Source of the DNA: Turritopsis dohrnii | Taxonomy: Eukaryota; Cnidaria; Hydrozoa; Anthoathecata; Oceaniidae | Direction: 5' to 3' | Length of the DNA: 64,000 bases | NCBI GenBank assembly: GCA_027922465.2 | Contig: BQMF02000603.1 | Coordinates: 153,398-217,397 of the forward strand | In this document: positions 20,721 to 32,169 of the stretch, piece by piece | Layout of the letters: the number at the start of each line of letters is the position of its first letter | Numbering within the stretch: position 1 is the first letter of the stretch | Notes under the pieces: generated by a model | Told to the model about the DNA's origin: nothing | Database searches by the model: none | Seen by the model: the letters and a program-made list of their open reading frames with translations, nothing else | Made by a program: the position numbers and the translations under genes

Positions 20721-21619
20721 TTTTTATCTACTGCTTTAACAATTGTAAAATCAATATCATTTAACCCCTTGGTGTTATTGTGATTTTGTTCAACTTTAGT
20801 AGATACATAATCATGAAAGTTATTATGAATAATAGTAGCAGATGATTCTTCCTTAATGGATACACAATGGTTATTAAAATTATTATGATTACTTGGTAAT
20901 GGGGGAAAATCTATCTTTGAGAAAGTTTTCGACTCTGTTACATCTGGAAGTACATGCTTGTTATAATTTGGCTTTACGTAGTTCTCAGTTTTAGTCAAAA
21001 TGCTTATTGGTAAACATTGCGTTGGAACAAGACTCTGAAAATGCATTTGTGATATGGAGCCAATTAACATAGGATTAGGAGACGAAACATGCATTGGCCC
21101 AATTTCCCAATTACTACTGATACAATTATATGGATGCTGTCTACTGCAATTTTCAGTATTCACAAAAATGTCTATTTCTAAAAATGCAGCAGTTGCTTGA
21201 CAAAAAAGTTCTGTAGCATAAACTGAATTTCGCTCCTGGTATAATAGAAATTCTTCCCAAGACCTGTTGTCATTTTCTGCAAACAGGAACTGAGAGTAAA
21301 CATGCTTGAAATTTCTAATATATTCAACATTATCTTGATTTTCTCTTACAAAGTTTACAACTGCTACTCTTAATTTTAGATGGTCAAAAAAAATTTTACA
21401 AGAATTTCTTCTTAATAATGCCATTCGAATTTCTGGCCTTTTCATTTGATCAATTATCGCCCTATACCAACAGTTCCCATCCCCATAAGTTGGAGTCTTA
21501 TAAGTAACAAACAAACCAAGAGAAGTTGCTCTGCCTATTATTTGGTCTGCTGTGCTACACTTTTTCATGGGTCCTAACATTCTAAGCTGTTCAACTATAC
21601 TTTTAGAATTGGCCATCAT
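20717..21619 (-). CDS. OTU-like cysteine protease of the Helitron
   Basis: The 300-residue product has an OTU (ovarian tumour, deubiquitinase-type) fold signature. The motif PTYGDGNCWYRAIIDQM at about residues 39-55 supplies the conserved Asp and the catalytic Cys, and QMHFQSLVP at about residue 190 supplies the catalytic His. The C-terminal third is Asn/His-rich and low in complexity. OTU domains are known companions of animal Helitrons, either as a separate gene or fused to the Rep-helicase. Here it is a separate gene 200 bp upstream, in the same orientation and probably co-transcribed. A role in removing ubiquitin from host or element proteins is inferred from the fold only. Confidence 0.8.
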   Translation of the reverse strand: MMANSKSIVEQLRMLGPMKKCSTADQIIGRATSLGLFVTYKTPTYGDGNCWYRAIIDQMKRPEIRMALLRRNSCKIFFDHLKLRVAVVNFVRENQDNVEYIRNFKHVYSQFLFAENDNRSWEEFLLYQERNSVYATELFCQATAAFLEIDIFVNTENCSRQHPYNCISSNWEIGPMHVSSPNPMLIGSISQMHFQSLVPTQCLPISILTKTENYVKPNYNKHVLPDVTESKTFSKIDFPPLPSNHNNFNNHCVSIKEESSATIIHNNFHDYVSTKVEQNHNNTKGLNDIDFTIVKAVDKK

Positions 21620-22059
21620 ACAAATATTTCAAAGAAATAATCTAACTACTACAATAGAAAGAAATACTACAGAAAGTAATACTTATAACTTGATCTTCAG
21701 CGTACGCCGGACCGACCAAAAAATCTTCCAAGGAAAATTTGAACTTTCGCGGGGAAAAATATCTACTTAACTCTCAAAACAACAACTTTGCATTTTGGTA
21801 AGCAGTCCATGTACCGTAGAAACGGGAAAATTTGCCTAAAAGCCATACTTTGAAAATTTTTTTGCTCGCGCATTCAAGGTGTTATCTGAGTAAATTCTAC
21901 TTGAGAAATCTGATGTAAGTGAGCCAAATTGCACTTTTTGTATGACCCTGTAGGAGGTTTCATCGAGTTACGGCAGCCGAAATGCATCTCTCTGTTAGTA
22001 TTTTGATGACAATATCTGATCTTGCCAAATGAGCTCCGTTCCGCTAAAAAGCTACACTC

Positions 22060-22200
22060 CGCAATGAGAAAATTGAAAAATTCCGAAAGGGCGCCAAGCG
22101 CCCGCAATCGGAATAAGGATTTTATGAATAAAATTGAGGCAAGATACTGAATTCTCCCAACCGATTTTGCAAACAGAATGGCAGCCGACATCCCCGCCAA
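22060..22200 (-). repeat. MITE-like repeat, copy 1
   Basis: Its reverse complement matches 29632-29706: ATCTTGCCTC.ATTTTATTCAT, then GGGCGCTT.GCGCCCTTTCGGAA. The end block CTGAATTCTCCCAACCGATTTT near 22149 matches 29737 in the same orientation. The mixture of direct and inverted matches indicates a small family with internal inverted structure. Confidence 0.55.
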
Positions 22201-23040
22201 CAAACTTTACAAAGATGATATGGGCATAAGTATTTGTGAAAGATGTCCTAAAGAATCTTTATTCTTCATCAATTATAATACATATCCAATCAATCAATCA
22301 GTCTATATTTCATGCTAATACATACTCTATCAATAAATACAAAACATGTTAAATAAATGTAATAGTTTCTTTTCTATATATTGATCTTCAGTGATCCTTT
22401 TCAAGTTGATTAGTCAGTATGCTTGCAAAGGAGACCATACAAGTCAGCTTAGCCGGTAAGGTATATGGTCACCTTATTGTCCAAATTTAAGTGGAGGTGC
22501 AAGTATTGGAAGTTAAAGTAAGTGGAAAAGTGTCAAATCAGTGTGGTATGGAAAATTTTGTGTGATTAATGAAAATGGATTGTGAAAAAAGAAATTTAGA
22601 AAAAAAAGTGAAAAAAGGAAATACAGTTCAAAATTGGAAAAAAGAATTTGGAAGAAATTGTGATACTTTTATTTTGAGTATTTGTCAAGGAGTATTTTTC
22701 TTGCTTCATTTTTAGATACACTAATAGTTAAGTCATGAGGGTTTAGGTTGATTTTTTCAATAATTTTATTCCAAGATTTTGGAATGAGCGAGATGAGACC
22801 ATATGTGCCATAGGTTATTAAATTGGTATCAGGGATTTTGTAGGCATGTGGATTGCCTAAATATTTAACTTCATCAGTTTTTGGAGTTTTAAAAGAAGTT
22901 TGCTTTAGATTTGCACAGGGATTGTTTCTAGTTTCGTGCTGGTGTTCGCGTGTTTTTTTAACAAAAAGATGATTTATGCCTCTTGGAGTTAATCCTTTAT
23001 AGGGTCTAAGGACTAGTGAGAAGTTTTGTAACAGAACAAG

Positions 23041-25930
23041 TTATGGTAATTTCAATATTTTGTTTTTATAGTAGAGTGGGTTTACTGCGTCTCTAAAACC
23101 TTTACTGCAGATAATACGAAGCGCTTTGTCTTGAGCACAATAGATTTTCTTTTTTACGTCAGTGTGAGGCTGACCCCAAATGAGGGCAGCATAATTTAGA
23201 TGTGCTTGAAAAATAGCATAGTAGATGTTGATCAAGACTTGGTGGGAAACTGAGTGACGAATTTTTGCCAGCATACCATTAGCCCTGTTTAACTTCGGTA
23301 GAATGTTGTTTACTTGTACCTGCCAACTAAGGTGTTGGTCTAGGTATATACCTAGATATTTTGTGGAACTTGAGATTGAGATTTTCTCTTTGTTTATTTT
23401 AAAATTGTGAAGTATTTTGCCTTGATCTGAATATTATAATTTCTGTTTTCTTTGCATTTAGGCTTAACTTATTAGCATTTATTGATTTTTTTTGTCTATG
23501 TTAGATGGTTTTTTGTCAGAGTATAGTAAACAGGTGTCATCAGCAAAATGAAACACTTTGGAGTGGCTGATGGCATAGTTAAGATCATTAATGTATAGGA
23601 GGAAAAGGAGAGGTCCTAAGACAGAGCCTTGGGGTACACCATGGATGGTGTCAGCCATTGTGGAGGAATGTTTCCTGACAGTCACATTGTTTTCTGTTAG
23701 ACAGATAGGATTTCATTAGTTCATTTGTGGGGCCTCTAATTCCATAATGATTGAGCTTTTCTAGTAGGATAGAATGTTCAACAGTGTCAAAGGCTTTTTG
23801 TAGATCAACAAAGACTGAGGCAGCTATTTTTTTGTCATCTAAAGCAGATTGAATGGAAGAAGTGAGTGTTAGTAAGGCATCACTAGTATTGTAAGGCATC
23901 ACTAGTATTGTGGTTATGTCGGAATCCAAATTGATAATCATAGATTAGTTTATTTTGTTCAATAAAATTATAGATTCTACAGTGGATTGTTTTTTCAAAG
24001 ATTTTGTTAATATTTGAGAGTAAGGATATAGGTCTGTAATTTTCTATAAAGAGTTTGTTGTCTTTTTTGTAGACAGGTATGATGTTGCTTATTTTCAAGC
24101 AGTCTGGTTTCATAAATTATGTTTATTATTCTAGATAGGTATTTACTAATAGTAGGAGCTAGCAGCTTAATGATTCTAGTGGGTATACTGTTAGGTCTAA
24201 GTGATTTATGCTCCTGTAGTTCATTGATTAGGTCCTCTATTTCTTTATCACTGGTTAGAAGAAGAATTAGAGAGGTTTTTGCTGGATTTTTTAGGTAGTC
24301 TGTTGCTTTTTTGTGTGGTCTGGGAATCTTTTGCTTTATTTTCTCAGCTATGTCACTGTAATAGTTGTTAAAGGAATTTGCTATGAGTTGATCGTCAGAT
24401 GTTTCAATGTTGTTAATTTTCATTGTGTTAGGTATGTGGTCCTGGTTTCCCTTGATTGCAATTATTGATTTAATACCCTCTCAAACTTTTTTTAGATTTT
24501 TTTTGTTTTCTTCGAAATATTCTTTGTAGTAGTTATCTTTACTTCGCCTTAACAATTGGTTAAGTAAGTTTCTTTTCTTTTTATAGTCTTTGAAGTTTTT
24601 TTCTCTGTGGCATTGTATTTTTGCTTTTATGAATTTTATGTAGCTTCTTTCCTTGTTTTGTATGGATATTAAGAGACCATTAGTAATCCAAGGTTTTTTT
24701 TGAATGCTGTATTTTTTAATTCTGATTTTCTTCATAGGGGCATGCTTATCAAGAATAGAGTTTGTGGCTTTAATTAGCTTTTCAGTTGAAAAATGAGGGT
24801 TTTTTGCATCTAGATTTAAAATAGTATTCCAGTCTTGTTGTAAGAAGTCATTGGTAAATTCGAAGTCAGAAAAGTGTTTGAAGAATGGAAAATTGAGGAA
24901 GGTGGTCAGATATTGGTGAGGATAAATTCCCAGCAACATTTTGTGTAAAGATTAGATTAGAGAATATGTTATCAATTAGTGTTTTAGAGAATGAAGTCAG
25001 TCTGGTAGGCTTGACTATGTGAGGTAACAAGGATTGGCCTTGGGGTAGGCTAAGGAATTCATTTATGAGATTATTTTCATGGAATTTTAGAAGATTAATA
25101 TTAAAATCACCCATTAAAATAATTTCTTTATCTTCATTTGAGAGTTTTTCCATAAGGAGAGTGTAATGATCAGTTAGAAATTCATTTAGGTTCATTTTTG
25201 GATGATGGTAAATACAGCCTACTATGATGTTTTTTCCTTTTCCGTTTTCTGCTTCTATGAAACATGATTCAAGCTCCTCAGCTTTGTAGATGTCAAGATC
25301 ATTTCTGTTAACGAAGTTGATATCTTCCGAAATATATATTCTGGTTCCACCTTTGCTAGATTCAGTAGGACAGTCAACGTGGTTATAACCGGGTAGGGTA
25401 GTGTTAGTAGTTTGGGTTTTGTCTTTTTGAATCTTAGTTTCAGATATCCCTAGGAAGTCAAATTTAATACTTGAGTTTGAGATTAAGGTTTCCAGGGCAT
25501 TAAAGTGGTAGGCTAGTGAGGCTATGTTAGTGTGAAAGACTGCAATATCAGATTCTTTTTTCCTTAATTCATTCATTTCTACTAGAGTGTAGTAGTTAGA
25601 TGGTTTGATTAGGTTTTTATTCAATGGCAATCTGTCAAGTTCCTTTTCAATCGGTTGTTTAAATTGATTTTGCAATTCATCTGGGGGGTTGTGGCCTTGT
25701 AAAGTTATTTTCAGTACGTCACTAGAACAGTCCCTGAAAGGCAAATCCCTTGTAGTGCATTTATAACAAATCCATAATTTATCATCATCAATTAGGATGT
25801 TATATTCTTCGTTTGTGACCCTGTCACATTTAATATGAACCAAAAAGTTACATTGATCACATTGAATGGCTTTTTGATTAGATTTGACACTTTTTCCACA
25901 TACCCCACATGGGTATCGAACTTTTCGCAT
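23041..25930 (-). pseudogene. Non-LTR ORF2: PHD finger, endonuclease and reverse transcriptase, broken
   Basis: The first segment (25930-24866) starts with a PHD-type zinc finger (CGVCGKSVKSNQKAIQCDQC, then HIKC and WICYKC). An AP-endonuclease-like domain follows with ISETKI, GDFNINLL and the C-terminal SDHLPQF motif. The reverse transcriptase is spread over segments 24939-24481, 24423-24007, 24113-23883, 23941-23651 and 23685-23479. Visible motifs are YRPISLLSNINKIFEK, FVDLQKAFDTVEH, GVPQGSVLGPLLFLLYIND and FADDTCLLY with the catalytic Asp pair. A last segment (23274-23041) carries the C-terminal region. Breaks include an in-frame stop near 24480, a frame change caused by a 19-bp tandem duplication at 23874-23911, and others near 24110 and 23670. 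The PHD finger ahead of the endonuclease is known in some CR1/Jockey-group elements. Confidence 0.8.
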
Positions 25931-26189
25931 AAAAATATAGGGAGGCTTAGCTGGATGGCAGATTCAAAATAGCACCAAGAGACTTAACACGTACACATAG
26001 GTGGCACAATATCATTGTGACTGAAAGTGACTTAGAAAAAAAAAAATTATTGGCACAAGAAAAGTATTAAGCTGGACAGTTTTAACAAGGATTACAAAGG
26101 CTGTTTTGCAGATTGACATAGAAAGGTCTCAATCAGTCAGTATAAACAAACACTCAAACTACATCGCTTAGTGAATGGAACATAATTAC

Positions 26190-26900
26190 CTAGAATTCTT
26201 CATAGAGTTTGTATTTCTCATCATTATTATCAAGTTTGACCATAAGTTTTGCAGGATATTTAACATACCCTTTCTTGATTTCGCCATTATCAATTAGTTC
26301 CCTCCTTTTGAGAAAAGCTTTATTACGTCTCATTTGAGTACCATTGGAAAACAACTGTGTAACAACAATATGCTGTCTTCTTTCTTGAGGATTGTCAATA
26401 TTCATGGTTTTGAATGTTTTTCGTACTAATTCAGCATCCTCCCAAAATTTCAGAGCAACATAAATATGTCTGTTCTTGTATTTGCTCGGATCACCATTAC
26501 GATGGGCCCTTTCAATCATATATTGAGCATCTTCAACATTAACTTTAATGGCGTTAGCAATAACTTTCGCAAGTTTGGTGGTTGTGGCTTTCCAGTTCTC
26601 ACTTTTGGCTTCTGGAATACCCTTAAAAACTAGGTGGTTCTGCATGTTTCTATCGGTTTGCTCATCTTGCGCATGATCAAGAACAGTAACATTGTTTTCT
26701 AGTGTTTTTAAACGCTGTTCCAACTGTTCTAAAGCGCCATTTTGTTCCTTTTCTTCAACATTGGTAACACGTTTTTTCAGCTCGCAGATTTCAGTGTCTA
26801 AACGTTTAACTTCTTTATTAAAGTTCTCAGTAACTTCATTTATGATCTTCTGACTTTGTTCGTCCAACATTTTTTCAAGAATTTCAACTGTAACGGCCAT
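26190..26900 (-). CDS. Non-LTR ORF1 nucleic-acid-binding protein
   Basis: The 236-residue product resembles L1-type ORF1 proteins (transposase_22 family). It has an N-terminal coiled coil over about residues 8-80, rich in Glu, Lys and Leu. An RRM-like domain follows with HLVFKGIPE at about 88 and MIERAHRNGDP at about 125. The C-terminal domain is basic (QMRRNKAFLKRRELIDNGE). Such proteins trimerise through the coiled coil and bind the element RNA. The start ATG at 26900 follows a short AT-rich leader, and no break is seen. It is in the same orientation as ORF2, about 260 bp upstream. Confidence 0.75.
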   Translation of the reverse strand: MAVTVEILEKMLDEQSQKIINEVTENFNKEVKRLDTEICELKKRVTNVEEKEQNGALEQLEQRLKTLENNVTVLDHAQDEQTDRNMQNHLVFKGIPEAKSENWKATTTKLAKVIANAIKVNVEDAQYMIERAHRNGDPSKYKNRHIYVALKFWEDAELVRKTFKTMNIDNPQERRQHIVVTQLFSNGTQMRRNKAFLKRRELIDNGEIKKGYVKYPAKLMVKLDNNDEKYKLYEEF

Positions 26901-26944
26901 GATGCATTAGATGTAAATAGATATAAGTCTTCTGTGAAGTAATT

Positions 26945-28720
26945 TTAGAAATCGCTGCACCACCAACGCGACCGCACTACTCGGCTACCATCATCAAAAA
27001 AAGGGGCGGATGCAGGATTTATAAGAGTATGTCGCGAAGCGAAAGATTTTTTGCGGAAATTACGCTTTTCAAAGGTTCTAGGGAAGCATTTCACCTCAAT
27101 TTTGATACGTTTGTCAGATCTGTTTCTTCCTACAAGTACGCAGTGGGGGCAGGAAAGGACAAAATAACTACAATGGTTCAGTTTGCCAACTAAGGGTTGC
27201 GTGAAATCCGGATTTCCATTCAACAAAATTCGAGCGAGAGTGAGTTGAATTCGTAAACAGTGCGTAAATGAGCATGCATGATAGACTGAAAGAGTATCTG
27301 ATACTTTTGTTAATTTTCTTTCAATAAATTCTATCAATACAATGTACTTAATTGCAATAATAAATAGACCTATTCAACATTTTTCAAATGTCAAAGTTTT
27401 ACCAAACCGTAATAACAGGCTACAACCAACATGAAAATATTTCCTTTTCTAACACTAAAAAATTGAGTAGTAAAAGTAGCCTGAATAAAAAGGTTTTTTC
27501 AAAAACATAAAGAATCACTAGTCAGTTAAACCAACAAGAAATGTTCCAGTATATACATTGACTCAGAGATAATGATAACATTCAGATTTATGTTGCAACT
27601 TTATACGTTCATTGACAAAATTCAATTTAAAGTCTGTTCAAAAAATATGTGGACTAATTTCAGTTACCATGTGGAAACCAGATTTAGCAAATTGCATCAA
27701 TTCCCTTGAGCCTGGTTTTTATATAAAAGCTGAAATCAGTCCACATATTTTTGGAACAGACTTTAAAAAATGGGTCAGATGTTCTTTAAATGAATAATCA
27801 CTGAAGATCTCTTTGAATCAGTGTTTCCTGATAGCATTAGTTTTTAACCACATATGACTGGAAATACCCAACACTTCATATTGACATTCGTTACTCTTGT
27901 CTTTGGTTCCACAGTTCCATTGTTTCAAGTATACCAGATATTCGACGATTGTAATATTCTCCCCAATTAATATAGTGATATTGATTACACTTGGCAATAC
28001 CTTGTACACCTAAAATAGTAAAACCAAATAGATAAATTAATAATCAAAATAAGTTTCCCTTTTACAAAATGATACTAATAAGCAAAATCAAATCTTAACT
28101 ACTTTTCAAAATGACGCTCAATGGCCAAAATCTAAATGCAGATTTCTCATGTATTAAATTAAACATAATGGTAAGTTTTTGTTGCAGCAAAGATCAAACT
28201 TTCATTTAAGTTTTCAAATTTAACCATTAACAAAGATAGGCTAACTAGTTTTAGTCAGATTATGCCAAATTGAGAAAATTGAGGCTCAGTCAAAAAAGTG
28301 GCTTATTACGTATAAGAAATAACAATGTGTAATAATATAATTATATTTTTACAAAAAAACCAAATAGCACACGTAAAGTTGTAAAGTTATACAAGAAAAA
28401 ATATTTGTTTCTTTCGTCTTCATTATTGTTTTTGAAACTGTTCATTTTTTAAGGACCTACTAATTCGTGTAAAGAGCTCCTTGAGAACTGCAGCTATTTA
28501 ACCCTGTTAGTTATTTTTCACAAGAAAATGTGCTACAAAAGTTTCACCATGAAACACATTATAAATATTTACACTTACATACAACATGAGATTATTTATC
28601 AATATGTGGACTTGTTTGTTATTGTGTTGTGTGTGTGTGTGGAAAACAGTTAACAGTAAAGTATTTCAGGCTACTGAACGTCTTTAAAAGCCTTGATCCG
28701 AATTTAAGAAATTTTCAAAA
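26945..28720. other. Possible retrotransposon leader and AT-rich sequence
   Basis: A 130-codon minus-strand open frame (27337-26945) sits immediately upstream of ORF1. It may belong to the 5' untranslated region of the retrotransposon or be chance; I see no family resemblance. The rest is AT-rich and, apart from the MITE at 27626-27767, shows nothing I can support. A short TG repeat lies near 28625. Confidence 0.35.
27626..27767. repeat. 142-bp MITE with long terminal inverted repeats
   Basis: The left arm 27626-27663 (TTTAAAGTCTGTTCAAAAAA and onward to TTTCAG) pairs with 27730-27767 with only two or three mismatches. The outer TTAA on both sides would suit a TTAA-targeting family such as piggyBac or Kolobok, but TTTAAA is itself palindromic, so the duplication cannot be separated from the repeat. 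Confidence 0.75.
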
Positions 28721-29038
28721 ATGTCAACAAACAATATTCTCATCTACAAATGTTCTACTTACAATAATCGTGAAGGGAAAGAGGTAAAGAAACCTCAAAG
28801 CATTCTTTCTGAATCTTCTCCAGTAATTCATCATAGTATTGCCAAGTTTGCATTGATATCGTTCACAAATAAAAGTTTTACATCTTCAAAAGAATGTGTG
28901 GTATACTCGCCATGTTTGCAAGACAGAAAAGAACTTCCATTGCTACCAGCACATTTGCAGCACATGTTTTTAGTTCTGCAAGAAGGGGGTATAAAAAAAG
29001 GTAGTCGCTCCCTGTTTTTGTGGATAATTGGAAATTAA
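28721..29038 (+). other. Unsupported 105-codon open frame
   Basis: It starts with ATG and stays open to 29038, but I recognise no domain, it has no neighbouring gene context, and it is A-rich. I list it only because no other feature occupies the stretch. Confidence 0.15.
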
Positions 29039-29160
29039 GTTACCCCCTAATGCAAAAAATTAAGCTTTCAATCAGGAACACTCTGTATACTTTCCTCCGA
29101 AAAAAATAAGAGTGATTCTGTCTTTTACTCCAGCGACTAACCAGACTAACTTAGCGAACA

Positions 29161-29185
29161 GGGGGGGGGGGGGGGGGGGGGGGGG
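29161..29185 (+). repeat. Uninterrupted run of 25 G
   Basis: Twenty-five consecutive G residues on the plus strand in otherwise AT-rich sequence. Such runs can form G-quadruplexes and are often unstable or misassembled. Confidence 0.95.
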
Positions 29186-29631
29186 CATGATTTAACAAGT
29201 AAGATACTGGTATTTCAAATGCTTCTATATCCCCGTCATAAAATTCGAAGACTAACTTCATGAAATCGAAAACTTTCCTTGCTAGCGCCGAATGGGAGCT
29301 ACATTGGCGAAAAACATCAATTTTAAATTTGCGCTCGCTGCGCGGGCTTTTCTTCTTCGCAAAGAGAAGGTATAGCAGGAGGGAAATCGTTTAGCTTGTT
29401 TGATAATTTAGAATTACTGAACCATTAAAAAACCCTTTTTAGCAAAAAAGAGGTTAGTCTTTGCGCCTTTTGCGACATACCCTAAACTCGCCACTGTAGC
29501 ACATCACTATAATAATACATCAAGACGCTAATTCTTGCACCAGGTCCTTCTGCGATAACTCGAATCACCTAAACAGATGAATAATATGCAATTGATGCAA
29601 GATAGGTTGGGGGTGGGCGGGCCGTATTAAA

Positions 29632-29790
29632 TCTTGCCTCGATTTTATTCATGAAATCCTAATTGCGATTGTGGGCGCTTCGCGCCCTTTCGGAATTCTT
29701 CAATTTTATTTCATAAAATCTCCGCGATTCAATACTGAATTCTCCCAACCAATTTTACTACATAATGGCAGCCTTAGCCGTACTAGACCT
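29632..29790 (+). repeat. MITE-like repeat, copy 2
   Basis: Related to 22060-22200 as described there. It contains the palindromic block GGGCGCTTCGCGCCC (29676-29690) and ends at ATGGCAGCC, immediately beside the 3' end of the tyrosine-recombinase fragment. Confidence 0.55.
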
Positions 29791-29794
29791 CTGT

Positions 29795-30700
29795 TTAAAG
29801 TGTACTTTTCAGGACTGCACCCTCAAAATTGTTCTGAGGCAAACTTTTGTTATAAAATTTCTGCCATGTTGACCCATTGGACCAATTCCCTCTTTTCAAG
29901 ATATCAGCTATCGAGAGTCCTGCTAAGCAAGCCTAAGGCTAGCAGCTGATCTCGTAGAGTGCGCCTTAAAAACTGTAGTATCAATTCCTGCATTTGCCAG
30001 AACTTGTTTTATCCAGCCAGCAATTGTTGACTTTACAACCTCCTTGTGTGGACCAACAAAGCTAAGGAGAACTTGATTATTGTTGTCTGATCGCCACACC
30101 TTTGAGCACTCTAAATATGAATTTAGCGTGGTTACAACACATAAACGTTCATCATCAGGGAAGGCATTGAAGACAACAGGTGATAGGGTTTTGCCTTTCT
30201 TACTGAACTTAGTCAGTCTGGAAAAACTGAAAACATAGCAAGAGGGACACTTGCTCATGTATTTGACATTCAATATAGACAGTTCCGAGGCACGTGATGC
30301 TGCAGTCAATGACAACAACATAGTTACTTTCAACGTTAAGTTTTTGTCAGATAAGGTCTCGTTCTTACCTAAATTTTTTAAATAATCTAACACCTGTTCA
30401 ACATCCCAAATGAAAGAATAACGTGGTTGAGGTGGCCGGTTATTATGTATCCCACTCATTAACTTACAAACTAAAGGGTTTTGACCAACAGGAAAACCGG
30501 AGATCGGTTCATGGTGAGCCGAAATAGCAGAGCGGCGGCAATTTATAGTGCCATATTCTAAACCCAATTCAAAAAGCTCTGATAAATAGTCCAGAATAAA
30601 GTGTAAAGAACATCTAAAAAGATCAATTTTTTGTTTTTCACACCAGCCACTCCATTGATCCCAGGCCCATTTGTAAGTAGAAATTGAGCTTGTTCGTCTG
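29795..30700 (-). pseudogene. Tyrosine recombinase fragment (DIRS/Ngaro/Crypton-like)
   Basis: The leftward frame is open from about 30700 to 29923 and encodes the core-binding and most of the catalytic domain of a tyrosine recombinase. The first part is helical (YKWAWDQWSGWCEKQ). The catalytic Arg lies in LLSLTAASRASELSIL, and the HxxR pair lies in FKAHSTRSAAS. A stop follows. The remaining C-terminus, including the nucleophile Tyr in WQKFYNKS at about 29850, lies in another frame at about 29932-29795, so one frame break separates catalytic residues. No ATG precedes the frame, which follows a stop at about 30700, so the N-terminus is missing or spliced. Reverse transcriptase, expected for DIRS or Ngaro, is not seen nearby, so a Crypton-like origin remains possible. 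Confidence 0.75.
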
Positions 30701-30719
30701 GAATTTGAGACAAGTTAAG

Positions 30720-31945
30720 ACTAGTTTTTTCTTGGACATGCAGTGACTATGTCATAAACGAATGATAATACGAATGTTGACTAAAAGTATTGTAGGTGTT
30801 AAAGGTACAATATTCCATATGACAACATGAATGAGATACAGAAAAGCAACATATAACGGCCAATACGTTTAATGCTAATTTAGTCTGTAAAAGAGAAAAT
30901 ATTGGACAATAGTTCAAGTTATATATTCTCAATATATATTTACAATGTATAATCAGATAAATATGAAATTATTTTAAACACTTTTATAGAGAAAAACTGT
31001 GGATCAAGTTACTTCTTATAAGCATGTTCTCAAGTTAGTTTTTCTCAAGAATATATGAAACACATGTCATTATTATACCGACTACAGGGGAAAAACTCCT
31101 GCTTATCTCAAGCCAAAGGGGATTGATTAAGTCTATTGTTCCAGAAGAAACCGTATAGATAGGGTGGGGGATGTCACTGAATTATAAACAAAACCACTTG
31201 TGAACATGCAGCCATGTCTAACTTCCAAACTTTCTATTATCTCAATAAACATAGACCAATCTCTCAAGTGCAACGAAATTTCATCTTTCTTCACATTTAG
31301 CTGATATGTATTTTCTATTCTACGACTATACGCAAACTCTAAACATATGAAATTAAGTTGTGCTCACAACATGAACTTGTGAAAAAATCTAACTGAATCT
31401 ACTTTCAATTTGTTAGCAAAGCCTCAAGTTAAGAGGAATATTTTCAAAAAGATTTCTTACCCAAGTGTCTCAATTCAAAGGTACTCAACATGCAAATTAT
31501 GTGTAGAGGTTTAGGCTTTGTCTCATTATCTAAAAAAGAACAGAAAATCCAAGAGAACTGCAGGTACAAAAAATAGTAATGGACTATCAAGTTAAATAAG
31601 GAAAAGAATTGTAAGCGAAACATTCATACCAATTTTTAAAAGAAACCATGCAGTTCAACATGTATGGCCATACGTTACTGTATAACAATGATAAAACTGC
31701 CTTTTCAATGACATCAGAATCTCAAAAAAAGAGAACAAATTACAATATGTCACACATACAACTGCTTTTTTCCGCTTTCATACCCTCCTCCACCCGGCTC
31801 CATGCTGCTTCCATATTTTTCCATAATCTATTCAATCTACTCAAAGTACAACGTAATCTAAATGTAATGCCATATACTAATCATTTGGCATATTCAATCT
31901 AATCTATTTACTGTAAACTAATCTAATTTCTAGGTCATCTAATCT
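30720..31945. other. AT-rich stretch without recognisable genes
   Basis: Only short open frames without family resemblance are seen. I see nothing else here. Confidence 0.4.
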
Positions 31946-31954
31946 AATGCTATA

Positions 31955-32045
31955 CTCATTCAATTCAATTCAATTCAATGTAATTCAATTCAATGTAATT
32001 CAATTCAATGTAATTCAATTCAATGTAATTCATTTCAATGTAAAC
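31955..32045 (+). repeat. 15-bp minisatellite
   Basis: The unit TTCAATTCAATGTAA repeats about five times with few changes, grading into ATTCAATTCAATT-type sequence on both sides. Confidence 0.85.
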
Positions 32046-32169
32046 TGCTTTAATTTCAGTATTATTCAATTCAATGTATACCAATTTAATTTCCAGGTAA
32101 TGTAATGTGATGCCTCCTCATAAACCTTGCGTAAAATTTCAATTCAAAACATTTAATATCAATTGCACA

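Larger units (their letters stand above)
15010..21650 (-). mobile_element. Helitron-type rolling-circle transposon, coding region uninterrupted
   Basis: Two leftward genes define the element: an OTU-protease-like protein (21619-20717) and a Rep-helicase (20515-15281). This combination is known from animal Helitrons. The 3' side carries the large hairpin at 15010-15199. I could not place the exact termini (5' TC and 3' CTRR, or their Helentron equivalents), so the limits are approximate. Confidence 0.75.
22285..26930 (-). mobile_element. Non-LTR retrotransposon (CR1/Jockey-like), decayed
   Basis: A leftward element with ORF1 at 26900-26190 and ORF2 at 25930-23041. The 3' side ends near an (ATTG)n-like tract (CAATCAATCAATCA on the plus strand at about 22290), a common type of tail in such elements. 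The 5' boundary is not fixed. ORF1 is open while ORF2 has several breaks, so the element is no longer autonomous. Confidence 0.75.
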
